Shown here one piece after another: positions 54,733 to 62,463 of a DNA stretch of 64,000 bases. The stretch comes from Sulfurimonas crateris (GTDB lineage Bacteria > Campylobacterota > Campylobacteria > Campylobacterales > Sulfurimonadaceae), in the NCBI RefSeq assembly GCF_005217605.1, contig NZ_SZPX01000003.1, forward strand, positions 186,001 through 250,000. Direction: 5' to 3'. The number at the start of each line of letters is the position of its first letter. Within the stretch, counting starts at the first letter, position 1. Position numbers and translations under genes: made by a program. The notes beneath the pieces are model-generated. The model was not told the origin of the DNA. It was given only the letters and a program-made list of their open reading frames with translations, and did not search any database.

Positions 54733-55299
54733 ATGCGTAGTCTTTTTTTATCTATTTTAGTGATGATACTTTTTAATGGATATTCTAAAAATCAAGTCTC
54801 TGCTTCTAAAGAGATCTCGTTGCCGCACTACAATCCAAGTAAAGCAAATCTATACTTTGTGAATACAGATACAGACTCTCTTGGAGAGTACAAAGTGACT
54901 TATCTATGCGACAGTGAAACGATCTCCATAGTTGTTCTATCAAGACAATACTCTTATAATGAAGTAGCTGCAGGTAAATGTTCTATATCCGTAATGCCTT
55001 ACTCTACACATCCATTTCTCGAAGCAAGAAAAGATCATATTCCTTTGGAGATAAATGTTAAACCTGGAGAAAGCTATATATTTAAAATGGATAAAAATAT
55101 AGATACAAAAACAGCTTTTAAAGCGATGTTTGCTCTATTTCCCGTACAGACCGTGCTTGATCATCATTTAACTGTTATACTTGAAGATAAATCAATCGGT
55201 GCCAAAAATATACAGGAAGTAATAGACTGGAAGCCGTTTTTAGTAGATAGACTATATCCTCCTCGCGCAAACGGCAAGACTATACGAGATTATCTATAA
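54733..55299 (+). CDS. Exported protein resembling a lipoprotein without its cysteine
   Basis: From the ATG at 54733 (GGAAG before it) the protein has 188 residues. The N-terminus MRSLFLSILVMILFNGYSKN looks like a lipoprotein signal, but the lipobox position has tyrosine instead of cysteine. The body is beta-rich (LYFVNTDTDSLGEYKVTYLC, then YSYNEVAAGKCSISV, VKPGESYIFKMD) like DUF2846-type lipoproteins; this match is weak. It lies alone in the accessory patch. A start 33 bases upstream is less likely. Confidence 0.65.
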   Translation: MRSLFLSILVMILFNGYSKNQVSASKEISLPHYNPSKANLYFVNTDTDSLGEYKVTYLCDSETISIVVLSRQYSYNEVAAGKCSISVMPYSTHPFLEARKDHIPLEINVKPGESYIFKMDKNIDTKTAFKAMFALFPVQTVLDHHLTVILEDKSIGAKNIQEVIDWKPFLVDRLYPPRANGKTIRDYL

Positions 55300-55438
55300 G
55301 TTAAACTTTACAGATATTCGCCGCACAAGAACATATACTCTTTTCTCGTTCAAAGTAGAACTTTGGAGCGCATGTGTGCATAAAGTAACAAACTAATATA
55401 ATAGACTCTATGCCAAATATATTAGCGAGAGCAAGAGA

Positions 55439-55723
55439 TTATAACCTACCTTTAAGATTATCGTAAATTTTATTTTTTTCTCTTTTCCATACGCTCAGCA
55501 CAAGAACAACTATCTCTTCGTCTTTTATCTCATATGCAAGTCTATACCCAATATTTCTTAGCTTGATTTTATATACGTTTTCATATCCAGAGAGCTTGTC
55601 CTTCACTACTCTTGGACTCTCTAGCTGTTCTTGCAGTTTCTTTTTAAATTGTTCTTTTATCGTAGAGTTTAATTTTTTCCATTCTTTTAAGGCTTGAGGC
55701 ATAAATTCAAGATTATAGCTCAT
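55439..55723 (-). CDS. RelE/ParE-family toxin
   Basis: The 94-residue protein has the RelE pattern: FMPQALKEWKKLNSTIKEQF, then LSGYENVYKIKLRNIGYRLAYEI, and VVLVLSVWKREKNKIYDNL. RelE toxins cleave mRNA on the ribosome; the basic residues K-R-E-K-N-K near the end and R in NIGYRLAY are where catalytic residues lie. It overlaps the antitoxin by 11 bases, which is typical of these pairs. Confidence 0.92.
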   Translation of the reverse strand: MSYNLEFMPQALKEWKKLNSTIKEQFKKKLQEQLESPRVVKDKLSGYENVYKIKLRNIGYRLAYEIKDEEIVVLVLSVWKREKNKIYDNLKGRL

Positions 55724-55964
55724 TTACATCTACTCTAATTGGCTTTTCATCACTGTTTTTGGCTTTTTCTACTTCCAATGAAAGGTAGTAGTCATCTATA
55801 ATATCCATCATCTTCTCATAGACTTTGCTCGGAACTAGATAGGCACTGGGTATGTTATGGTTAAGTATGGCGATGGCTTCATCTCCAGCTTCACTTAAAA
55901 GCTGTGTTGGAGATTTTTTTAGCTCTGTTATGCTCGCAGTATAGTTTGATAAAATCGGTTGCAT
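55713..55964 (-). CDS. Phd/YefM-family antitoxin
   Basis: The 83-residue protein starts with the Phd fold SNYTASITELKKSPTQLLSEA, then EAIAILNHNIPSAYLVPSKVYEKM, and an acidic-helical tail that would cover the toxin. The pairing is the common Phd antitoxin with RelE toxin. Upstream there is a near-consensus promoter with a palindrome where the antitoxin would bind to repress itself. AAAGGA precedes the ATG. Confidence 0.92.
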   Translation of the reverse strand: MQPILSNYTASITELKKSPTQLLSEAGDEAIAILNHNIPSAYLVPSKVYEKMMDIIDDYYLSLEVEKAKNSDEKPIRVDVNEL

Positions 55965-55990
55965 TTTAAATCCTTTATTTAGTACTTAAT

Positions 55991-56020
55991 ATTATACTAA
56001 ATATAGTATTTATTTGTCAA
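55991..56020 (-). promoter_or_regulatory. Promoter with operator of the toxin-antitoxin pair
   Basis: On the minus strand, TTGACA (56015-56020), an 18-base spacer and TATAAT (55991-55996) form a strong promoter. The palindrome ATACTA-AATA-TAGTAT (55994-56009) overlaps the spacer and -10 box, the usual place for antitoxin repression. Confidence 0.85.
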
Positions 56021-56039
56021 ACAAGACATTTTTTAAAGC

Positions 56040-56594
56040 TCATATATTCAAATACCCTTTTATATCATCAAAATATCTCTCTATATTCTCAAAACTGTGG
56101 CTTCCGCCCTCTTCTATCGCAAACTTAGCATTAGGCAGTCTGTTTACGGCCTCTCTGTAATCAAGCAGCTCATCACCTTTTTGAAGCAACACAAAGAAGT
56201 TCTCCTGCTTTTTGGGTTCAACTCTATGCTCTTTTAACATCTCTATATGCGATTCTCTCCACTCAAAACTACTCTCATCATAAAAGTTTGGAGCAAAACC
56301 AAGCGCCTTTTTTAGTGTCTCATCCGGTTCTACAGACGGGTTGATAAGCACCGTTTTTAAGCCGTACTTCTCTGCCAGATAAATAGCGTAATAACCGCCT
56401 AAAGATGAGCCGATAAGATTGACCTTCCCGCCGTAAGACTCTATCATCTCTTCTAGCGTTTTTAGAGCCAGATGCGGAACGCATGAGAGAGAGGGAGCGA
56501 TAAATGGCTCATCTATGCTCTTGAAATATGTGCGAAAAAGCTCTGCCTTGACACCGCACCCGCTACCGCCAAAACCGTGTATGTATATAGTCAT
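56040..56594 (-). CDS. YqiA-like alpha/beta-hydrolase esterase
   Basis: The 184-residue protein begins with YIHGFGGSGCGVKAE and has the nucleophile elbow LIGSSLGGYYAIYLAEKYG (serine near residue 64), then VLINPSVEPDE. The C-terminal HSFEN supplies the histidine. This is the layout of the YqiA/YcfP group of small esterases. The natural substrate is unknown. It stands between the toxin-antitoxin pair and the Fic gene on the same strand. Confidence 0.88.
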   Translation of the reverse strand: MTIYIHGFGGSGCGVKAELFRTYFKSIDEPFIAPSLSCVPHLALKTLEEMIESYGGKVNLIGSSLGGYYAIYLAEKYGLKTVLINPSVEPDETLKKALGFAPNFYDESSFEWRESHIEMLKEHRVEPKKQENFFVLLQKGDELLDYREAVNRLPNAKFAIEEGGSHSFENIERYFDDIKGYLNI

Positions 56595-56624
56595 CTGCCT
56601 CCTCCCTAGTTTGTGTTTTTAAAT

Positions 56625-57605
56625 TTAAATTTCTTTTTCCAAAGCTTCCCAATGTCCGCCCTTAAGGCTTCCAACTCTTTGAACTCTGTTTTCATCTTTT
56701 AGTTTTTTTATAACTTTTTTCACACCGGATTCACTCATATCCAGTTGTTGACATATCTGCATGATGGTTATTTTATTATCTTGCATAATCAAATCCAAGA
56801 TTTTTTGGTCACTTTTTTGGTCACTTTTTTGGTCACTTTTTTTAGATTCTTTTATATACTCTTTTAGTGATTGCGTTATTATCTCTAACATAAACTCTAT
56901 AAAAGGTGTAGATTCTCCCGCACTTCCAGCATCTTCTAGCGCTTGATAGTATTCTAGTTGATGATTTCTTACCACACTTTCTATTGGCATATATGTAAAA
57001 ATATCTTTAAAAGATTTAAGGATTACACTCTGCCAAAGTCGTCCGATGCGTCCATTACCATCGCTAAATGGATGGATGAACTCAAACTCGTAGTGAAATA
57101 CACAACTTGCAATAAGCGGATGTTCGTCTGTACTTTGAAGCCACTCAAACAGCTCATCCATTAGTTTTGGTACTTGACTAGGCGGTGGTGCAACATGTGT
57201 TACGCCATCTTTGCCGCCGATACCTACGTTGCTGTTTCTATATGTCCCTGCATTATTTAAGAGATTTTCCATAAGGTACTTGTGCGCCTTTAATAGGTCT
57301 TTTTCATTTTTATAGCTGTATTTTTCTATATTGTCATACGCTTCAATCGCCCCTTTTACCTCTTCTATCTCTCTCATGGTTCCTAGAACTGTTTTGCCCT
57401 CTATTATGCTGGTAACTTTTGCTTCATCAAAGGTGTTTCCCTCTATTTGCAGCGTCCCTGTAATTGATCTGATCCTATTTTTTTTACGAAGTCTTAGAGT
57501 ATTATAATTTTTATCTATATATTTTATATCAGATATAAGCTCAGATATTTCACTTACTTGCTTTATGATTTTTGATGTATTAGTATATGGCGGTTTATAG
57601 CTCAT
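56625..57605 (-). CDS. Fic-family AMP-transferase with internal inhibitory helix and winged helix
   Basis: The Fic motif HPFSDGNGRIGR near residue 177 is complete, so AMPylation activity is expected. Near the N-terminus TLQIEGNTFDEAKV contains the inhibitory (S/T)-x3-E-(G/N) motif that blocks ATP binding, the class II arrangement. The C-terminus has a winged helix (ITIMQICQQLDMSESGVKK) joined by a linker with a KSDQ repeat. The target is unknown. Length 326 residues. Confidence 0.93.
   Translation of the reverse strand: MSYKPPYTNTSKIIKQVSEISELISDIKYIDKNYNTLRLRKKNRIRSITGTLQIEGNTFDEAKVTSIIEGKTVLGTMREIEEVKGAIEAYDNIEKYSYKNEKDLLKAHKYLMENLLNNAGTYRNSNVGIGGKDGVTHVAPPPSQVPKLMDELFEWLQSTDEHPLIASCVFHYEFEFIHPFSDGNGRIGRLWQSVILKSFKDIFTYMPIESVVRNHQLEYYQALEDAGSAGESTPFIEFMLEIITQSLKEYIKESKKSDQKSDQKSDQKILDLIMQDNKITIMQICQQLDMSESGVKKVIKKLKDENRVQRVGSLKGGHWEALEKEI
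56801..56836 (-). repeat. 12-bp tandem repeat within the fic gene
   Basis: Three exact copies of TTTTTTGGTCAC in direct repeat. On the coding strand they encode KSDQ units in the linker between the Fic core and the winged helix. Copy number could vary by slippage without changing the frame. Confidence 0.9.
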
Positions 57606-57747
57606 CCCAAACTCTCTCTATCTCTGTTTTTACTTTAATTGCACTTATAATGGTTTTAATGATACGATTGTTTTATTTAATTGAACCATAAACGGTGCGT
57701 GTAAACGCAATTATGCTATATTTTCGTATATAAATTAAGGTTTGAAG

Positions 57748-58098
57748 ATGAACGGATATATACTGCTCTCGCACGGTAGCAAGGTCAAGGCGTCAAATGA
57801 CGCTACAAGAGAGGTTTTAGAGAAGTTACGGGTAAATATTGAAAATATAGAACTCGCTTTTTTAGAGTTGGCTGAGCCCGATTTTGAAGATGCGGTAAAG
57901 AAGCTAAAAACGGCGGGCGTTAGCAGCGTTACTGTTTTGCCTCTCTTTTTGGCTCCGGGAAAACATGTCAGAGAAGATGTCCCACATCTGGCTTCAACAT
58001 GCTCAAAAAAATATGACATTAAAATAGAAGTTTTAGATCACATAGGTGCTAATAGCGCTTATGCAAAGATGATAGAGGATATTCTTCTTAGCAGATAG
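57748..58098 (+). CDS. CbiX/SirB-like chelatase
   Basis: The 116-residue protein has YILLSHGSKVKASN with a metal-ligand histidine and LPLFLAPGKHVREDVPH with the second. These fit the small CbiX (CbiXS)/SirB group, which insert cobalt or iron into sirohydrochlorin. One-domain forms act as dimers. The start is the ATG at 57748, seven bases after AAGG; a TTG two codons earlier is possible. No other sirohaem or cobalamin genes are near. Confidence 0.88.
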   Translation: MNGYILLSHGSKVKASNDATREVLEKLRVNIENIELAFLELAEPDFEDAVKKLKTAGVSSVTVLPLFLAPGKHVREDVPHLASTCSKKYDIKIEVLDHIGANSAYAKMIEDILLSR

Positions 58099-58104
58099 CT
58101 TTTG

Positions 58105-59139
58105 CTATTTTACTATCCAGAGATGGCTATACCAGTACCATCTGCCCTCTTCTGCCGAGGCCGTACAAGTGTATCTGTCTCTTGGAGCCTTTAGCGCTTC
58201 ATCTGCTTGAACGCTGAACTCTCTATCCGATGCCCACTCAACGGTTATCGCTTTTCCGCTGGAGAGGTAACACCCTACATTTTTTACTGGATATTTGAGC
58301 TTTATGGTGAGTTTTGGAGGATTCTGCTCTTTTACCAGAGGCTCTATCGATGAGACGCTATCTATTGGAAGAGGCAGAGTTTTAATCTTTAGAGTAAAAC
58401 CATCCATATCCGCGTACGCCTCCGACATTGCAAAGCGCGGCAGAGTCCTTGTATCACTATGCATTCCAATTGCACCAGACGTCTGAGTAATTCCGATATA
58501 TCCCAAGCTTTGAATATACTCCGCACTCTCTTTCGTATACTCTCCAAAAGGGTATGAGAATAGCTTTGGGTTTTCGTTTGTAGTCTCTCCCAGCTCCTCT
58601 TGAAGTCTCTTTTGAGCGCCCTCTATCTGCTCTTTTATGCGCTTTTTCCAGCTATGCTCATCTTCGCCCTCTTGAGGGAGCATATAGTCATGTGTTTTTG
58701 AGTGGTTCGCAAACTCCGCTCCAAAGGCTTGCATCTCACGCATCTCATCCCAGCTCATATAATTTTTTGAACCGCTATCTGCCGACGTGCTGTTTACAAA
58801 AACCGTAAAAGGGAAGTTGTACTCCTTAAACTTTGTAAACGCATTAGTGTATATGCTTTTATAAGCGTCATCTATAGTTAGTGCAACTACTTTTTTTGGG
58901 ATCTCTCTGCCCTCTATGATATGACGGACTATCTTTGAGAGGCTCCAGACCTTGTAGTCGTTTTGCGAAAGATACTGCAGATGTTTTTCAAACTGCTCCA
59001 TTCTGATATTTGTAGATGGGTATCTGCTATCGCCAAAACGGTGGTACATAAATACAACTGCGCCTTCATCGCTATTTTTGGCGCTCAACAACTCTGAAAA
59101 AAAGAGTAAAAGTAAAAAACCAAGTAACAATTTTCTCAT
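58105..59139 (-). CDS. Exported polysaccharide deacetylase-family protein
   Basis: A signal peptide (1-20) is followed by the NodB-type domain: VVALTIDDAYKS with the metal-binding aspartates near residue 87, then EFANHSKTHDYM with metal-binding histidines, and KLFSYPFGEYTKES. It removes acetyl groups from a cell-envelope sugar polymer. About 100 C-terminal residues form an additional beta-rich region. Length 344 residues. It is convergent with the CbiX gene (6 bases apart). Confidence 0.92.
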   Translation of the reverse strand: MRKLLLGFLLLLFFSELLSAKNSDEGAVVFMYHRFGDSRYPSTNIRMEQFEKHLQYLSQNDYKVWSLSKIVRHIIEGREIPKKVVALTIDDAYKSIYTNAFTKFKEYNFPFTVFVNSTSADSGSKNYMSWDEMREMQAFGAEFANHSKTHDYMLPQEGEDEHSWKKRIKEQIEGAQKRLQEELGETTNENPKLFSYPFGEYTKESAEYIQSLGYIGITQTSGAIGMHSDTRTLPRFAMSEAYADMDGFTLKIKTLPLPIDSVSSIEPLVKEQNPPKLTIKLKYPVKNVGCYLSSGKAITVEWASDREFSVQADEALKAPRDRYTCTASAEEGRWYWYSHLWIVK

Positions 59140-59164
59140 TTTAACACCCGCTTTTTTTCTTTTA

Positions 59165-60526
59165 CTATAGCAAAATTATGGTTGCCAATCCAAGAAAACT
59201 AAAAAAGCCTACAATGTCCGTAACCGTTGTAAGAAGCACGGAAGAGCCTACCGCAGGGTCGATATCTGCCTTTTGAAGAAGCAGAGGGATGAGCGAGCCG
59301 AAAAATCCCGCCGTGATTATATTTATAACCATAGAGGCAGCTATTACAACTCCAAGCAGAGGCATTGAGAACCATATCCAAGCGATGATGCCGATAGCGA
59401 CGGCAAATATTAAGCCGTTCATTAGAGCCAGATAGACCTCTTTTAAAATAGTCTCTTTGGCATCTTCGCTGCTTATGTCTCCAAGCGCCATCTGGCGTAC
59501 CGTTACGGTCAGTGTCTGCGTTCCCGCGTTTCCGCCCATAGATGCTACTATCGGCATCAGTACCGCAAGTGCGACAAGTGATTGCAGGGTCGCATCAAAA
59601 AGACCGATAACGACGGATGCCGCAATAGCCGTTATAAGGTTTATACCAAGCCAGTAAGCACGATACTTACCGATGTGAAAAAGGCTCTCCTCCTGTTCCG
59701 CATCCTCATTAACACCCGCAAGGTTATAGAGCTGTCCGGTCGCACGCTCTTCGATGATGTCGTAGATGTCATCCGAGGTTATACGTCCAAGAAGTTTGCC
59801 TTTTGCATCTGTGACAGGAATTACACCCATATCGTACTTTGATGCGACCTCTACTACATCGTGAATATCATCCGAAGCCTTGACCGAGATGGTATTTACT
59901 CCATCTTTTACAAGCTCTTTGTAATTTACGTTCGGTCCAAGAAGTATTAGATCTTCTAGTGGAATCGAGCCCAAATATTTGCGGTTCCTGGTAACCACAT
60001 AGACCTGATAGACGCTGTCTAGCTCTTTTTGGGCTTTTAAGCGTTTAAGACGGCGTATGGAGTCTCCGACCTGCTCATCTATAAATGCAGAGAAAAGCTC
60101 GGTCTGCATATAAGCACCCGCTTCATACTCATCGTATGCTATAAGAGTCTGCAGATTTTCTCTATCTTTATGCGGAAGGCTCTCTAAAACCTCTTGAGCT
60201 ATTTTTTCATCGACCTCTTCAATGTTGCGGAGAAGTTCTGCCGCATCATCGGTATCGAGCGTATTTGCCAAAGAGGCAAGTTCGCTTGGCGTGAAGTACT
60301 CTACTATCTCCTCATGACAGTGGCGGGGAAGCTCTATCATAACATGGGCTTGAAGTTCTTGCGGCAGTTTAGAGAGTTCATCTAGGTATAGTTTTTCACC
60401 TTCATCACGCAACTCAAGCAGATCTTCTGCGATATCGTAAGGGTGCAGACTAGCATCAATACCCTCTAAATATTTTTCTACTTTATCTCTAAGCGCATCA
60501 ATCAACTCTTGCAGTGACAGTTTCAT
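59165..60526 (-). CDS. mgtE: Magnesium transporter MgtE
   Basis: The 453-residue protein has the MgtE N-domain (TDDAAELLRNIEEVDEKIAQ), a pair of CBS domains (about 135-255, with RITSDDIYDIIEERATG), a plug helix, and five membrane segments at the C-terminus with MPIVASMGGNAGTQTL, which lines the Mg selectivity pore. The membrane part ends with STFLTTVTD-like VLLTTVTDIVGF. No Mg riboswitch is visible in the 9-base gap to rimI. Confidence 0.95.
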   Translation of the reverse strand: MKLSLQELIDALRDKVEKYLEGIDASLHPYDIAEDLLELRDEGEKLYLDELSKLPQELQAHVMIELPRHCHEEIVEYFTPSELASLANTLDTDDAAELLRNIEEVDEKIAQEVLESLPHKDRENLQTLIAYDEYEAGAYMQTELFSAFIDEQVGDSIRRLKRLKAQKELDSVYQVYVVTRNRKYLGSIPLEDLILLGPNVNYKELVKDGVNTISVKASDDIHDVVEVASKYDMGVIPVTDAKGKLLGRITSDDIYDIIEERATGQLYNLAGVNEDAEQEESLFHIGKYRAYWLGINLITAIAASVVIGLFDATLQSLVALAVLMPIVASMGGNAGTQTLTVTVRQMALGDISSEDAKETILKEVYLALMNGLIFAVAIGIIAWIWFSMPLLGVVIAASMVINIITAGFFGSLIPLLLQKADIDPAVGSSVLLTTVTDIVGFFSFLGLATIILL

Positions 60527-60535
60527 ATTTTCTCC

Positions 60536-60976
60536 CTATTGTTCTATCTTTAATTGCATCAGATAGGCATCACAGCCGTCTCTGTAAAAAGCTTTTAGTT
60601 TTTTGAGCTCGCTAAAGCCCATTTTCTTATATAAAGCTATTGCCGCTTCATTATCCGTTCGCACTTCAAGAAGCACTCTTTTAAAACCTAAAGCCAAGAG
60701 CTCTTCTAATGCCAGTCGAAGAAGCTCTTGCGAAATTTTTCTATTGCGGTAGGAGGTGCCCACTCCCAAAGAGTAGAGTTTGGCATCTTTTCGCTTGATA
60801 AGCACCAAGATATAGCCCGCCAAAACACCGTCTATCTCCGTAACATAGAGCAGATTGTTTTTTATGTGATATGCAAAAGAACCCCTTGAGAGAGGGAAGT
60901 TTTGCGGTAAAAACAGCTCCCCCTCCAGCGCACAAAGCGAAGAGAGGTCTGCGTTTTTGGCTTTTTTGAGTATCAT
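60536..60976 (-). CDS. rimI: Ribosomal-protein-alanine N-acetyltransferase-like GNAT protein
   Basis: The 146-residue GNAT protein has LYSLGVGTSYRNRKISQELL (acetyl-CoA pyrophosphate loop; R/Q-x-x-G/A is R-N-R-K-I-S here) and VLLEVRTDNEAAIALYKKMGF, the conserved N-x-x-A-x-x-L-Y motif. RimI acetylates ribosomal protein S18; other targets are possible. It overlaps the DUF2156 gene upstream by 4 bases. Confidence 0.85.
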   Translation of the reverse strand: MILKKAKNADLSSLCALEGELFLPQNFPLSRGSFAYHIKNNLLYVTEIDGVLAGYILVLIKRKDAKLYSLGVGTSYRNRKISQELLRLALEELLALGFKRVLLEVRTDNEAAIALYKKMGFSELKKLKAFYRDGCDAYLMQLKIEQ

Positions 60977-61953
60977 TTTTGGTAGATCGTATACTTTGGC
61001 ACAAGTTTGAACGGACGGTATGACATCTTAACCTTGCGCAGGTTCTCAAAGCCCATATCATCACCTACATTTATATAGACAATTTCATAGTGCTCTTTTA
61101 GCATCTTGGAGAACTCTCTAAAGATAAACTGAGCGCATCCCAATATCTCAAAATCGGTTTTTTCTATAATGACCGTTGCCGTATCTTTGTTGATTCTCTC
61201 ACCGACGGTAAAGCCCTTCAGCTCTCCGTTTATGTAGATTACCAAACCTATCAAAGAGAGCTCTTCGTAATATTTGAGCATCTGCTTTACCGCATGTCGC
61301 TCCTGATGAATACCCTCTAAAAAGTGTTCCGCCTCCTCTTTTGGCATATACTTGACCCTGTCGGATACCCATTTGTTAAATAGATGCATGATCTCATCTT
61401 TATGCTTTACGCTGTCTAGCTGTTCAATAACATAATCAGGATAGGACTTCATAAATTTGTTGATCTCGGTTCTTTTCGTGTGGTAACTGTTTCCGCGCAG
61501 CTCTATTAGTGCAGCCGCCTCGTAAACATAATCAACCAGTTTTTTCTCTACCAAGTAAGATTCCAGCATCTCAAACATACTTTGCGCCTCATCCGTGTTT
61601 TGGACGAACTCTTCGAGCATGGAAGATTGAACATAATCTATGCGGGAGTAGTATGGGGATGAGTTGTTCGTGTTCATGACCTTAAAACAGCTGATAATAG
61701 CATCCGTGATATGCTTTTTCTTTCCGATCGGAGGCAGAAGCATGGTCAGCTCGCCGCCCGTCATAACAAAAAGACAGAAACACTTATTTATAACTGCGTA
61801 AAATCCGCTGCTGTTAGCCAGCCAGATAAAATTGGCAGCAAAAGTGTAGTCGCTAAGATCAACATCCATCTTTGCCAAATACTCCTCCATAACGGGCTTT
61901 GTAGCTATTGTAAATCGTTTTAATTTCTGTTTGTTTACAGTTAAACTTCCCAT
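60973..61953 (-). CDS. DUF2156-family protein
   Basis: The 326-residue protein fits the DUF2156 group (the C-terminal catalytic domain of phosphatidylglycerol lysyltransferase, double-GNAT fold): DYTFAANFIWLANSSGFYAV at the N-terminus, then ELRGNSYHTKRTEINKFMKSYP, and the second-half GLVIYINGELKGFTVGERIN and NVGDDMGFENLRKVKMSYRP. It has no membrane segment, so it is not a full MprF. The substrate is unknown. AAGGAG precedes the ATG. Confidence 0.88.
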   Translation of the reverse strand: MGSLTVNKQKLKRFTIATKPVMEEYLAKMDVDLSDYTFAANFIWLANSSGFYAVINKCFCLFVMTGGELTMLLPPIGKKKHITDAIISCFKVMNTNNSSPYYSRIDYVQSSMLEEFVQNTDEAQSMFEMLESYLVEKKLVDYVYEAAALIELRGNSYHTKRTEINKFMKSYPDYVIEQLDSVKHKDEIMHLFNKWVSDRVKYMPKEEAEHFLEGIHQERHAVKQMLKYYEELSLIGLVIYINGELKGFTVGERINKDTATVIIEKTDFEILGCAQFIFREFSKMLKEHYEIVYINVGDDMGFENLRKVKMSYRPFKLVPKYTIYQK

Positions 61954-62137
61954 GCATACTCTCCTTGCTTTTATAAATTATAATGGAATCATACATCTTT
62001 TTTCACAATTTGCAACTGCTATTTTTTTACCCCTTTTAAAGAGCATATTTCAGGGTTTTTTATATACTAATTAAGGGTGTTGTAAGGGGAGTATATTTAT
62101 AATTCCATCCGTTTTAGAAAACTAATCTTTCACTTAC

Positions 62138-62212
62138 TGGGGTATCGCCAAGCGGTAAGGCCGCGGCTTTTGGTGCCGCTATTCGGGGGTTCGAATCCCT
62201 CTACCCCATCCA
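62138..62212 (+). tRNA. tRNA-Gln (TTG), copy 2
   Basis: A 75-base cloverleaf with the same acceptor and T arms as the copy at 54272 but a different anticodon stem (GCGGC/GCCGC). Anticodon TTG in TTTTGGT, CCA encoded. A TATAAT box lies at 62098-62103. The gap from 61954 to 62137 shows nothing else. Confidence 0.95.
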
Positions 62213-62239
62213 CACAAAATCCATACACAAAGATGCTCA

Positions 62240-62335
62240 ATGGAAACCTTAGATTCAACCACTATCATTATAAGAACTCTCGTTTTTGTTGCAATAGCTG
62301 TCGTCTTTTATTTCGTACTAAAATCTAAAAAGTAA
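62240..62335 (+). CDS. Possible 31-residue single-pass membrane peptide
   Basis: A short frame encodes METLDSTTIII, then a hydrophobic helix RTLVFVAIAVVFYFVL and the basic end KSKK. It starts 28 bases after tRNA-Gln. The ribosome-binding site is weak (AAAG). The layout (acidic N-terminus, helix, lysines at the end) looks like a real small membrane protein, but no homologue can be named. Confidence 0.45.
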   Translation: METLDSTTIIIRTLVFVAIAVVFYFVLKSKK

Positions 62336-62362
62336 CTATTCTCATACAAAATCACTACATTG

Positions 62363-62389
62363 TGACAACAAAATGACAATTTGTTGACA
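62363..62389 (+). promoter_or_regulatory. Three 11-bp phased TGACA repeats upstream of the TonB receptor
   Basis: TGACA at 62363, 62374 and 62385 is spaced exactly 11 bases apart with AT-rich spacers. This is the direct-repeat layout bound by PhoB/OmpR-type response regulators; in reverse it gives TGTCA, as in Pho boxes. The last copy forms TTGACA, which could be a -35 box. Confidence 0.6.
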
Positions 62390-62410
62390 TTCTTAATACA
62401 AAATTAACAC

Positions 62411-62457
62411 TCCTTAGTTAAATTTTTAAAAATATATTTAATTTTAAAAACTAAGGA
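62411..62457 (+). promoter_or_regulatory. Leader hairpin covering the ribosome-binding site
   Basis: TCCTTAGTT (62411-62419) pairs perfectly with AACTAAGGA (62449-62457). The right arm includes the AAGGA of the ribosome-binding site for the ATG at 62464, so the hairpin could hold back translation. The loop is pure A and T. Confidence 0.55.
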
Positions 62458-62463
62458 AAGAAT

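Noticed and set aside
56761-56946. Plus-strand reading frame through the KSDQ repeats of fic
   Set aside because: It consists mainly of the reverse complement of the 12-base repeats and lies opposite a complete Fic gene.
62041-62110. A -35 box for the second tRNA-Gln
   Set aside because: TATAAT at 62098 is clear, but no TTGACA-like hexamer is found at 16-18 bases; only the -10 is mentioned.
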